From the NCBI GenBank assembly GCA_037176885.1, contig JAWWNJ010000096.1, positions 310,001-374,000 on the forward strand: a DNA stretch of 64,000 nucleotides, in the 5' to 3' direction. The notes below the pieces were generated by a model that saw only the letters and a list, made by a program, of their open reading frames with translations, searched no databases and was not told where the DNA came from. Position numbers and translations under genes: made by a program. This document shows positions 45,643 to 56,989 of the stretch, piece by piece (positions within the stretch are counted from its first letter, which is position 1; each line of letters opens with the position of its first letter). This stretch comes from Favolaschia claudopus. Lineage: Eukaryota > Basidiomycota > Agaricomycetes > Agaricales > Mycenaceae.

Positions 45643-46480
45643 CGTTGACTTCCTGGGGTAGTCCGTGCAGGAATGGTTTTAAGACGGTGAAAGTCGGAAA
45701 CGAAAGATAACCCCAGAAAACCGAAATCGCGGAACAGGAAGTTGAGATTTGCAGGGAACTTCTTCCCGTGTGGCTGCCGGTCTTGGTGCCCCGGAACCAT
45801 AGAGGCAGGAGGCAGATGGAGGCACCGTCCAAGATGGAACATTGTTGACATCCGAATACGTAACTCCGTTCGGCGATCACCGCCGTGATTGATTCCGCAG
45901 CAGAGCAACACGCGGACATGACATCAATTCGCTGACGCGGCCGCTCCTTGGCCGCTCCCCTAACAAGCCAGTCTCTCTTTCTTCTTCCTCAGTTTTACTT
46001 CAGGTCCGAATCGTTCGTGCTAGGAAGCTATGGGCCCGCAAGTCTTAGGACTCATATCATCCATTCCATGTGTGTGTACTCCCGAGTTCAAGTCACAGAC
46101 TCACAAATATTGAAAACTCTCTGAAACTTTCAATCTCGACGTTTTCTCAGTTTCTCCTTGTTACCAAACTCGACCCGCTTCTGTTAAGTTCCTGGTAGAT
46201 GGGACTTGACAGACCGCAGCAGCATCTCACAATTTTTTAGGATTTACACGGTCAAGTTATACATCAACTGCGCCGGTTAGATCTGCCAGTGGGTTGAATA
46301 GCCTATGTTCCGCATCCTGCTTCTTCGCTGTTAAACGGCTCGATGTCAATGTTTATTGCGGAGATATGGATTCATACTCGGCGTCTTCGCAACCGCTCAA
46401 GGCAAACCAAGACCGTGTCTCATAAGTCTCTAGCGGGAAGAGTTAGTCGACACTGAACGCGCGACTCGAAATTGACCACC
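45643..46480. promoter_or_regulatory. bidirectional promoter region between S53 and M36 genes
   Basis: These 838 bases separate the divergent starts at 45642 (minus) and 46481 (plus). No exon is seen. No strong TATA box was found within 120 bases of either start, so both promoters may be TATA-less. Confidence 0.5.
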
Positions 46481-48782
46481 ATGGTGTCCATTTTCCCTCT
46501 TGTTTTACTCTTCGCAGCCTGCTTTGACTCCTCTCAAGCGCGTCGCTCCTTGAAAGCACCTTCTCAATCGACAGAAACATTTTTCCCGACCAGCTCTTAT
46601 CAGGTGATCGCGTACAGAATTGACCTCGAACGTATATTAACAGAGCATTGTAGACCTTCCAAGGCGGAGTTGAACACCCTCTACTTCGGCGCGGTGCCAG
46701 TCTTGCCGATACGGCCTCTTCATTTGTTCAAAGCCAACTCAAAATTGATTCGAGGAGCGTGAAATTCAAGTCGGGATACACTTCCGACGTTGCGCAGTAT
46801 GCCTATATTAAGCAGCAGCATGTAAGTGCTTTCATTACTTCCCTTGTCGAATAGATTGAGATCTCTTGCAGAATAATATCTCTTTTGCGAACGCGGTTGC
46901 CAATGTTGCGTTCAAGGATGGACGAGTCGTCGCATTTGGGCATTCGTTCACCAAACCGTGTAAGTATTCCGGGTCGAGATTGACATATTTCGTTGAGACT
47001 ATTTCAGCTTCGATCGCCTCTTCCACTCCATCGGTTTCCACGGAAGCGGCGATCTTCGCTGCAGAGAAGGCTCTCGGCGCCACTTACAACAAATTCCCAG
47101 TGAAGCAGGAGTCTCATGAATTCGGACCATACTGCGTCCCTGGTTCACGTCGTCCAAGTTCAGAACCTCGAAAAAGACGAATGGTTTGAGGCCTTTGTTG
47201 ATGCGCATCTTGGGAACTTCATCTCCGCCATAAGTTTTGCTTCCAATGCTGGGGTTCGTCCCATGTGTTTTTTGCTGGCTTGTATAAACTGATAATTTGC
47301 AGTACCGCGTTCTATCGGTCACCAAGCAAGACCCGACGCAGGGTTTTGACTTCTTGACTGACCCACAGGATTCGGAAGCCTCGCCACTTGGATGGCATGA
47401 CGATGGAACCACCAAGACCACGGACACTTCGTGATTTCCCAATTCTACTGCTTTTTCGCATTGTTGACCGTGCTTCAGGGGCAATAATGTTATTGCATAC
47501 CTGGACTCCGACCAAGCGGCAACTGCGTCGCAGTCGTCTGACGGATTAATCTTCAACTATACCCACAATCCCGAGCTTTCTCCCAAAGTCCAGGTCAACA
47601 TGGACGCGGCGAGAACCAACGTTTTCTATATCATCAACACGGTTCACGACATAGCGTATAGATATGGGTTCACTGAAGCGGGTTTCAATTTCCAGAACAC
47701 CAATGTGAAGGCTGGAGGTGTGGGCGGCGACCGTGTTACGGCGTCGGTACAAAGTTCATTGGGCACCGACAACGCAAATTTCCAGACGCCACCAGAGTGG
47801 GTCCTATCGTCGAACAATTCAGCTGCGCTGATCAAGATATATTAGCGGTCAATCCGGACACATGAACATGTATCTCTGGACCGGCTCGGACGTAAGCGTA
47901 TTCATTCCTTTGCACTTCTTGCCATCTAAATATTATTGCTAATATACAGCCCAATCGTGATGGTGGACTGGCGAACGACATCGTCACGCACGAAATGACC
48001 CATGGCATCACAGGTCGGATGACTGGAGGAGGAACGGCCAGATGTTTGAGCATCACCGAATCTCGGGGACTTGGGGAAGGCTGGAGCGATGCTATGGCTG
48101 AGTAAAACCAATCTCCTCTTCACGAGCTACCTTTGCTAATGCTCTGGATTTAGTTGGATGGAACAAACCTCTGCTCCGATTGTTGACTATAGCGTTGGAA
48201 CCTGGGTGAACGGAGGAGATTATTCCATTCGCTCCAAGCCTTATTCGACGAACTCGTGAGTCTCGTAATTGAGAGGAAGTGGTTTTATAACAACTATAAT
48301 ATCACAGGCGCGTTAATCCATACACATACTCAACCGTTTTGGAGGCGGTTGAAGTGCACGGTAAGGATTATCATAATCATTGCTGAATTCAGAGCTAATA
48401 TGACACAGAAATTGGTGAAGTTTGGGCCAACATGCTTCACAATGTGCACGCCCAACTCGTCGACGCCTTTGGGTTCTCGCAAACAGCGCGCAACGACCCA
48501 AACTCTTCTTCTGGATCTGCTGTTTTCCTTCACCTGTTTCTAGATGGTCTTGCCTTACAGCACTGTAACCCAGATTGTGAGTCCTCGTCGTCGGTACAAT
48601 GCTGTTGGCTGCAAATGACCATTGAACTAGTCTTGGCCGCTCGAGACGCTATAATTCAGGCAGATCATAATCGCTATAGCGGCACCCACACATGCGTTAT
48701 CTGGAAAGCTTTTGCGAGGAGTGGAATGGGAGTGAATGCGGCTGATTTCATAGACGACTTTAGTATTCCTTCTGGCTGTTAG
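46481..48782 (+). CDS. fungalysin, secreted M36 zinc metallopeptidase
   Basis: Secreted as a zymogen: signal MVSIFPLVLLFAACFDSSQA, then the FTP prodomain (TFQGGVEHPLLRRG, ASSFVQSQLKIDS, GYTSDVAQYAYIKQQH), then the catalytic domain. Conserved parts are NVFYIINTVHDIAYRYGF, the zinc site HEMTHGITGRMTGGG (HExxH) and the third ligand Glu in GLGEGWSDAMAEWME. Later blocks are YTYSTVLEAVEVHEIGEVW, LHLFLDGLALQHCNP and ARDAIIQADHNRY, to a stop at 48780-48782. The first intron (46604-46653) falls just before TFQGG, the same place as in the second fungalysin at 63.6 kb. All zinc and catalytic residues are present, so it should be active. Confidence 0.93.
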
Positions 48783-49231
48783 CCAGTTGGAATTTTAGTT
48801 AGTATAAGAAATTTCGGAGTTTCCGTCTTGCACGAACACGAAGAAAAATGCAGTCAGTCGAATATACCAGGACTTGGTGTACCTTCATACATAACTCTTC
48901 ACACAACCCTGAAGAGAAAAAATAACATAAATTCGGAATTTTGTTACCGCCGAAAATCCGTAACTCCCAGATTCTTTTGTCTCCCAGGTCGGTCCGCACG
49001 GAAGCATCAATCTGCCCAGGTCCGCATATCAACGATGAGGCGACTGCGGACGAGATGTTACTGTTCGAATACTTACCTGTTTCGGATTGACTCATTCCGT
49101 ACTAGTGATGCTTTTTGACGCCGGTCACCTTTGACCGACACATTTCGTCGACCTTCCGCTCTTACGTCGCAATGGGGATTTCTATCTCATAAATACCTAG
49201 GCACACACTCCTTGTCGCCCAGGCTTCGAAA
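48783..49231. other. intergenic region between M36 and A1 genes
   Basis: 3' flank of the fungalysin and promoter of the aspartic peptidase. A CATAAATA element at about 49188-49195, 37-44 bases before the ATG, is a weak TATA candidate. Confidence 0.45.
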
Positions 49232-50948
49232 ATGTTCCATCCTCTGAGCCTCCCTTTAGTACTTCTAGTCTCAATTCGTGCGTTTGCCTGTGGACAGGCC
49301 GCTCCGCAGACGCTTCAACTGCAATCGCGCACGGTTCCCTCGACAGCTACCTTGAAGCGTAGGGGACTGAATCCCATCGATATTCCCCTGGAAAATTGGT
49401 TCAAAGGCACCGATCTTCAGTATGTCATCTCCTCTCTCTTGTCTAGTAAATTCTCAGCCTCACGTCTTTAGGTGGTTTGGGAACATCACAGTCGGAACCC
49501 CTCCTCAAACGTTGACGGTGATTTTCGACACAGGAAGCAGTCTCTTAGCTCTTCCCTCCACTCTTTGCGACGATGGGTCCTGTGATCATCAAACTAAATT
49601 CGATCCCAAGGCGAGCTCCACTTACGTGGACGGAGGGACCGTTCAAACCGAATTTTTTAGCACAGGTCCGTCTGAAATGGTGTATAGCTTTGCCCTAACA
49701 TGATATTGTGTTTCAGGCGCTGGCGTTGACCCTGTGATTGCCTTCCAGGGCACATCTAATTACCTGTGCGATTGAACCACCGTCAGTTTCCTCCATTTAA
49801 TTTACTGTTCTGAAGTTATCAACTTCGCTCTGGGTTCGATGACATCTCTATCGCTGGTTTCACAGCACCGAAGTCTCGATTCTGGCTGATAACATCTCAA
49901 GGCGAAGGCTGGGCCAATGATCCGTGGGACGGTATAATGGGTCAGTATCAGACTTCAACTTGCGCAGATCTTCTATGAATCTTGTTCTCAGGATTGAGTC
50001 CGCGACCTCAGAATGTTTTCTCAGCACTCGTGGATCAAGGCCTACCGGGTCCATTTTTTCTCTCTCAATACTTAGATTCTACACTAAATCGCCACCTCCC
50101 ATGCTAGCTGTTATGGGATTCTATTTGACCCCAAAAACCGTTGGGAACGCGGAGATGACTTTCGGCGGCATCGACAGAACGAAATTCTCAGGTTCATACA
50201 TGTGTTCGCTGGTTCAAGCCATACAGCTGATGGAAAATAACGCAGGCGATTTGATTTATGCTCCTCTTCCTGCATTCACGACGAATTCCTGGGCGTGAGT
50301 ATGTTCGACGCTATTCTGAGCATGTCGTTCAACATGGCATAGACTAAATTCTCCTCAATTCTTTGTCAACGGCAAAACAACGAACGCGTTGAAGGCCATG
50401 AGACGCGTCGTCTTTGATACTGGAACGAGTAATATGTGGGTCACGACTCTGTGATGTGCATTCTCGCTCAAAGAAACCCCATCAGAGTATTCACCTCCGA
50501 TATTGCGTGAGCCTTTTTTCTTCCAATTTCCACATACCGTCGTGGTGCCCATGGCCGTACAGAAACCGTCTGTATGCCCTCATTTCGCCAGACATCAAAC
50601 CTTATGATCCGCTGCCCGGAGCGTACGGTATTGCTTGCGACAAAATCGACTCGATCCAGGCAGTACTTGACTTCACCTTCACGGCTGAAGACGGCACGCC
50701 CTTCAACCTGACAATCCCCTCAAAAGAACTGAATGTGGGGCCCTTCGCGGATGACCCGACGATGTGTCAAACTCTCATCAACGCCGTTGAAGAAGTTCCC
50801 GCACTGATTGGGGCAAGTTTGTTGAAACATTACTACAGGTGTGCTGCGATGTCAGGATCTTGTCGAGAAATGTCTCAGCTCACATTTCTTTCACAGTGTT
50901 TGGGACATCGAAAATCAAAGACTGGGATTCGCACCAATCTTGTCCTAA
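49232..50948 (+). CDS. secreted pepsin-like aspartic peptidase (A1)
   Basis: The signal peptide (MFHPLSLPLVLLVSIRAFACG) and a short propeptide precede WFGNITVGTPPQTLTVIFD, whose DTGSS gives the first catalytic Asp. The matching second Asp is in RRVVFDTGTSN. Other family parts are KFDPKASSTYVDGG, FWLITSQGEGWANDPWDG, ALVDQGLPAVMGFYLTPK (spanning an intron at about 50070-50114), NAEMTFGGIDRTKF, FTSDIANRLYALISPDI and, at the C-terminus, YSVWDIENQRLGFAPIL with stop at 50946-50948. It should cleave protein at acid pH outside the cell. One junction, near 49730-49840 between GAGVDPV and YQLRSGFDD, does not close in frame with canonical splice sites; either an intron is misplaced or there is a one-base error or mutation. 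Confidence 0.85.
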
Positions 50949-51916
50949 GAAACTTAAGAATTTGCGATTTGCTCCATAGATATTTTTATGACTTCGAATT
51001 GGCAGAATAAATTTCGTTGTACAAACCGGCAGAATCAAATGGGGAATCAGGTTCCTCCACGTCTTGTTGCGCACCCGTCTTTTACAGAAGCCTCGCCCTC
51101 CGAACATGGGTTCGGAACGATACGAATACAAGGTTCCAGGGGCCAGGGCTAGGTCTTTGAATTGTTTGGACTACAGTAATAATTATTGCTTTGATGTCAA
51201 TTTGATGTGTTCATTATGTACAGTTCAGATGTTTGAAGACGTTTTGCTTGCCGGTCGGAATGTCGAGTGCCGCATCAGGTCAGTCACACATGCGCTTTCT
51301 GCATACCAGTAGTGGTGATTCAAAATATGCTATAATTGTCTTAGAATAGTAGAATAAGCTCATAGGATCAGCATCGGGCATCGGCATCCTATCGGGACTG
51401 CCCGGCAAGTCACTCAAGCTCACCAGATGCTCTATAAAAATGCAAGCCCCTGGAGTTTAGCTTGAGGGTAGGCACTGAGCCAGACTCTTACAGCTGTTTG
51501 AAACGCCTGAGAAACTTCAAAAAATTTCAACTTTTGATGACAGCGATAAGGACTTCTACTTTAGGCAATATTGCCGGTGATGCGGCGCCTTGCCAGACCC
51601 CGGCAGGGGCTCAACAGAAGCTCATGCCGACGAAAGTCCCTTGCCTTCAGACTGACTGGCTCTATCGAGAGGAACACCCCAGCAAGACATAGGGTAAGTT
51701 GGTGCTGGCTTCTGGTGCTACTTCTTCTCCCTCGATTTGTACGAGTTGCCGCGGTCGCCGGTCGAATATTTATTTGGCCGGTTCGGCAAGATGGTTTTCA
51801 GAAATTCCCTTATTTGGGAGGATTTCTCGAGAAACAGAGTTTCCCAATAGATTATTCCCGTTCAGACGTCCAAGTTTCGCTCATGATTACATTGAACACG
51901 AGTACCCAAGACTACA
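50949..51916. other. intergenic region
   Basis: Between the convergent ends of the A1 peptidase (plus) and MFS transporter (minus). A CTATAAAAA element near 51432 looks like a TATA box on the plus strand, and open frames follow (51462-51692, 51571-51957), but none shows a motif. The final part overlaps the transporter's last exon on the other strand. Confidence 0.4.
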
Positions 51917-54653
51917 TCACAAGACGTATCGGAAGTCGCGATTTTGTCTGTCCGTGAGATCCAGGAATTCCTGTCAAGTATGAAAGGTTCGTGAATCAAA
52001 TACGTTCATAAAAAGAAAAAGGAAGACTTGCCTTGTCCACCTTCACCTTCTCCTGAACTCCTTCCGGTGAGATGCGCTCGACATATACGTGGTCATATGG
52101 ATCGTCAATCTTAGGTTCGGTGTCACGACGCTTATTTTCCGCAACAAGGACAGCACGGATGATGAGCAGGATGATCATGCAGGCAAGGTAGCAGACGCCA
52201 ATTATAATCCAAGGAACTCGGTTCCGAGGTTTATATTGTTGCTGCAGCAATATTGATCCCAATGAGTGGAATAGTAATGGCTGAATCGGATTCAGACGTA
52301 CCTTCCACATGAACGGAGCTGCAGCGTTGCCGATGCACTGGGTCGAACAAGTCAGCAATTCCCATACGACGGAAACATAAATGTTGCACATATGCGCTCA
52401 ACATGATTGCATTCGTGGTAACTCGTTTGGTATGTCCAGCGGTGACGGTTCCTAGCCAAGACAGAGTAATCGCTGTTCAAGAGCATCCTCGGTAGTGATA
52501 TCAAGAACATGATACTTCGTTCAACTCACCAAAACCGGTCGTACCAACCCCTGATCGTTTGTGAGTAGATTACATCGTGAGAGAGCGATGCTAGTGCGTA
52601 CCTGTAACCCACAACGAGAAGAGCAAACCAATCTTGTTGCTCCAAGGGAGCGTACTGACAAGGATGGCACCGAGAATTTCAGGCACTTTCCACACGAATG
52701 CAGTATATGCACGCTGCCCCGTCCACGCCGCCACATTTACGCCAGTGGAGATCGTAATGATTTCGATGACGCCATCTACACAAGACAGAAGTGTCGTTTG
52801 AAGGACGGTGAACCCAAAAGAGTTGATGATCAACGGCTTTTGATTCCTAATTGAAGGGTGAGGTTGAGATTGAACCTATCCCAGCGATCAACTCACGAAA
52901 GGCTGCAGGCGTGAAGAGTCAACTTTGAGCCTGATTTACTACCCAAGTTATCTCACCTATTCGGAACATTTGTCAATGCGGCGAAAAGAGCAAAGAGCCA
53001 TGTCTTGGGATCAACCAATGCTTCGATCATCCTGTAGAAAATTGTTTCGGATAATAGTGCACAGAATTTCTCGAAAAACGTACTGTTCTTTCTTGAAATG
53101 CTTGTTCTCTATCCCGGTCTGGTTCACCTACAAACACAGTTTAGAAAAAATATGTTCTACAACTCGACGCATTTACCTTGATGCGCATAACCGCCAGTGT
53201 GCGCTCGTGCGGCGTGAAGAACCATGCAGTAGTCGGGGAATCGGGGAAGAGGAACCTGCGACAAAATTCTGGTGGGCGACAAGAAAAGAAGAAGTGGGCA
53301 ATATGAACCAGAACAGTAGCGAAACAACGAAGGTGATTAATCCGGTGATAATCATAAGCCACTGCCAAGGCTCAAACCTCTCGGTTTTGATGTGCAAAGC
53401 ACCAAAACTAATGAAGCCCGCCACGATTTGCGCTGTATGAACATTTGAGACGAAAATGCACGTATGGAAACCTCTATATTCACCAAACCCATTCATCAAA
53501 TCTGTGTGGCGGTCGAATATAAGCCCGATCTTGAATTGGAGATGCAAACGAACGTACACCAGTAACCAACTCTTACAGTTTGTTCTTTCCTTGTGTAAAA
53601 CATTGATGTTATAAGCAGAAAACTGGTTCGATCAGAAAAAAAAAAGTATCACGTTGAGAGACAAAAGGCACTTACCCTGCGGTAATGCAACTAGAATGTC
53701 AAAGTGAGACGTCTGCAAAAGAAGCAAAGTATCAGAACGCACCCCTCGCTGATCCCCAAAATAATCCGAACAGCCATCAACCCCGCAAAATTCTTGCACG
53801 CCGCGTGGCTACAAACAGCAACGGCCCAGACAAAAATGTTGAAACTGCCGATATCACGAAGGTTGAGTGATTTCAATTGACAGAAAAGAGCAGATTGCAG
53901 AACCTCAACCACTTTGCCACCGGGAAGCGTTGGAGCGCTAAATTCTGCGGGAATTCCAGAGCAAGGTAGCTTAAGTAGAAGACGGTGCCCAGCCTGTTGC
54001 ATGGGTTGAAACATTATCGGTATAATTGAGTTCGAAAGATTATACCAGTTATATCTGTAAGAGGAAAGGGGATTACAAGAGAAGCTAGGCATGATGAGCG
54101 ATGATTCCCGTACTGGTTTGTTGTGAGATGGGTAGCCTCCCTGCCAAAGTGTTCAGTCTTGGTAAGCTAAATACTCAGCTCAGATACCTAATTCCGAGTA
54201 TGGCAGAACTTCCAAGGGTCGTCTTGTCTAATGAACAGTCAATGAGTGAATACAACGACGAAACGTGTCTCTCACCCATGTATTGAACCCTGATCGAAAG
54301 ATAAACCTAATGAAGAAACACAGTTGAGATGAGCATACCAGTATAAGACTTATCGTGAAGTCTGTTCAACAAATCCGGCACCGAACATCGAGTTGAAACG
54401 CACCACACATCAGGGGCAGTATATGTCGGTCAATCTTCTTCCTGGAACAAACGGTTAAGAGCTTGCGTTCACACCATAGATTCATATACCTGATCCTCTC
54501 AGCATCCTCCGGACTCAGCTCAACATCCCCACTCGCCGCGACGATAGCTCCGGTATCGACATCTGCTACTGAAACCTCAATTCCGCCGACATCCTTCTCT
54601 TCCGCCTGCTTCTCATCGCTGCGCTTTTCGTCATCGTACTCGCTGGTACCCAT
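51917..54653 (-). CDS. MFS transporter of the allantoate permease (Dal5/anion:cation symporter) family
   Basis: Plasma-membrane carrier for small organic anions or nitrogen compounds such as allantoate, nicotinate or vitamins. After an acidic N-terminus (MGTSEYDDEKRSDEKQ) come KIDRHILPLMCG, DKTTLGSSAILGI, GTVFYLSYLALEFPQNLAL, GLMAVRIILGISEG, FGALHIKTERFEPWQWLMI, FWFILPDSPTTAWFFTPHE, GVNVAAWTGQRAYTAFVWK and NAIMLSAYCIGNAAAPFMW. The C-terminus EFLDLTDRQNRDFRYVL is nearly diagnostic of this family, with stop at 51919-51917. Many short introns break the gene. The Met at 54653 is used because it opens the conserved charged tail and lies 63 bases after a TATA box. Substrate is not predictable from sequence. 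Confidence 0.92.
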
Positions 54654-54715
54654 AGCTCGAGAAAATAAAGGGAGACAGAGGTGTGGGACATCGTACTTCT
54701 GGTGCACCGACTCCA

Positions 54716-54721
54716 TTTATA
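54716..54721 (-). promoter_or_regulatory. TATA box of the MFS transporter gene
   Basis: TATAAA on the minus strand, 63-68 bases before the ATG at 54653. Confidence 0.55.
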
Positions 54722-55333
54722 CAGAAAAGCCACGCCCATTCTTCTTGGCTGCACCACCGCTGGCCTTATCTCCGTCCACGGAACGGCGACGGATTGAAAT
54801 TACACTCGCTCCAGTCGCTCCAGAAAGACGATAACAGCGCCGAAACTCCCATTCGTGGGGAGGACAATGCCCTCCGCTGCCAGAACGCATTTCTTTCCCG
54901 CCAACTGTGATCTCGACGGTGGTCCAGTGGCCAGAGAGTGAGGATGTCGTGAGACTAAACAGCCTTTTGAAAGAGATAAGCCCCTTGGTTTGAAAATAGA
55001 TCTAGCTCGTGACAGACCTGGCTGGGAATCGCGAACCTCGACGACTCAGAGTAAGTGTTTTTCGATATTGAAAAATCCACCAAATTGACCAGATTTTCGA
55101 GGCATAAAAAAGCAAAACCAGTCGTGGATCGGAATGAAAGAGGCTAAACGCGGTCGTGAGTGTACAACAGTGCCAGAAACAGCAATATGCAAAGCAAAGA
55201 CGTGAAGACGCCGAACGAGAATATCCTGATCTTGGCATCAGGACGTTTCTCTGGATCGAAACAGACGATGTGTCATTAGATAGAGCTACAGAGTTTCCAC
55301 AGGTTGAAGTGTAGATGGAAAATTTTACATACA
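54722..55333. other. intergenic region
   Basis: Upstream of the transporter and downstream of the F-box gene, both minus strand. A minus-strand frame (55337-55002) with a hydrophobic stretch shows no family motif. Confidence 0.4.
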
Positions 55334-56827
55334 TCAAGGATAATCAGGCCGCCAGCTCCGATATCGGTCCATAGCCTGCGGCCCCGTCAGCCATTCAACA
55401 TCAAACCCCATCCCACGGAGCTTGTCCCGCGTATCGGTAGCATACAAGCCCAACGCCGACCATTTAATGAAATCGAAGACACACAAGGAGACTTCGGCGC
55501 AGACGGGTGTAGAGGCGCGGCGGGACTCCATCATCGCGACGAGCTGCGTGCAGGCCGAGGGGTCGCTCACATTGGTGACGACCAGAGCACGCAGGGCGGG
55601 CACTAACGGGCGGATATACGCCGTCAGCTCGGAGGAGTTGTTGTTGTTGTTGATCGTGAGGCGGGAGAGGAGGACTTTGACGTCTTGAATTGCGGAGATG
55701 CGGAGGTCGACGAGGCTGGGGGTTAGTTCGAGGATGGCGAGGATGTCGGTGGACATGCATTGCACGTCTGTTGTGAATCGCGTCAGGTGGCAATTCGAGC
55801 GGTGGATGAGGGAGGGAACGGAGGTCAGATCCATTGAGACATATAAGTCGTTAAGCGCGGGGAGGATCAGCGAATCTAGGAAGACGCCGTTTTTGATGAG
55901 CAACTTCCGCAAGCATGACAGTTCCATTGCGCCAGGGGAGGGAAGCTGTCCTAGAGGTCGACCAGTGACGCTCAACTCCTCTATATTCTGAGCTTCTTCC
56001 AACGGATTAAGAATGGTAGAATCCAATAACTTCAGATTGAGTCGTTTCACCTGACTCCATGGAAGCACCACCGACGCTCTCCCCGAAAGCGAAACATCAC
56101 GCAGCACAGGTGCCGATGAGAAAGCGCCGAACAAACGAAAGCCATTGTTATCGTGATACTTCAGCCGGCGCAGTAACGGAAGCCGTCCCTGGACCGCTGC
56201 GAGGGCCGGACCCATCAACCCACGCATCTCGATGTCGGCGGCCTCCCATCGCGACGAGCAGGCAATGAGGAGCTCCACGCGTCCTTTATCGGAGAACCCG
56301 AGCTCGACGGTCAAGGGGTGGGGTAAAGACCGGTCCAACTGAGCTTTGATCATGCCGAGGGGCAGCCGTCGGTCGATGTGGGTCCATAGCTCGGGCGATC
56401 CAACGCTGATGGCGCGCCAGCGGCTGCAGACGTGGCCAAGCACCCATGGACAGCGGTGCGTCGCGTGCACGTGTTTCATGCGCGCATCCTCCGGGACGGT
56501 CCGGGCGAAGATCTCGAGCAGGACGTCGTGCGGGATGCGCCGGACGGCGGATAGGATGGCGGCGGCCCTTTGGATCTGCAACGACGCGGATTGACGCAAG
56601 CTTTGATATTCCGCGATTTTGGACTGCAGAGCCGCGATTTGCTCGTCTAGATCGGAGATTAAAACTCGCTTTTGAGCGATAGCCTTTGAGAGATGGAGGG
56701 TTTCCAGATCCGTCGGTGGCTCGTTGCTTGCACTGAGATAATGGGGAAAGAAGTGTAGCTCCGTCTGGTCGCAGGCGTCGGGAGGAGCTGACGCGAAACC
56801 ACAGTTGATACATGGTTGAGGCGTCAT
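55334..56827 (-). CDS. F-box protein with N-terminal coiled coil, intronless
   Basis: A single open exon of about 497 codons from the Met before TPQPCINCGF; the frame extends upstream to 56923 but that part is Arg-rich and lacks conservation. A short CxxC pair (CINCGF) is followed by a coiled coil (ISDLDEQIAALQSKIAEYQ), then the F-box IPHDVLLEIFARTVPED with CPWVLGHVCSRWRAIS, ending PELWTHI. The rest is irregular leucine-rich repeat sequence (LTVELGF, LRDVSLSG, LKRLNLKLL-like). It should serve as a substrate receptor in an SCF ubiquitin ligase. This coiled coil plus F-box class is hugely expanded in Agaricomycetes, often near transposons, as here. A run of six Asn codons (about 55635-55652) is a small GTT microsatellite. 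Confidence 0.88.
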   Translation of the reverse strand: MTPQPCINCGFASAPPDACDQTELHFFPHYLSASNEPPTDLETLHLSKAIAQKRVLISDLDEQIAALQSKIAEYQSLRQSASLQIQRAAAILSAVRRIPHDVLLEIFARTVPEDARMKHVHATHRCPWVLGHVCSRWRAISVGSPELWTHIDRRLPLGMIKAQLDRSLPHPLTVELGFSDKGRVELLIACSSRWEAADIEMRGLMGPALAAVQGRLPLLRRLKYHDNNGFRLFGAFSSAPVLRDVSLSGRASVVLPWSQVKRLNLKLLDSTILNPLEEAQNIEELSVTGRPLGQLPSPGAMELSCLRKLLIKNGVFLDSLILPALNDLYVSMDLTSVPSLIHRSNCHLTRFTTDVQCMSTDILAILELTPSLVDLRISAIQDVKVLLSRLTINNNNNSSELTAYIRPLVPALRALVVTNVSDPSACTQLVAMMESRRASTPVCAEVSLCVFDFIKWSALGLYATDTRDKLRGMGFDVEWLTGPQAMDRYRSWRPDYP

Positions 56828-56989
56828 CAACGCCGTCGTTGCCGTGCTTCTGTGGCGACGATGCCAGCGACGGCGGACAACGACGTGGCTGGAGATTGAG
56901 GCTCTTACGTGACTCGGCCGCATGAACCCGATCGGCCTGCATATCTCAAAACATCACAGACACCCTCGACTTCCACGCCCATGTCCTCC

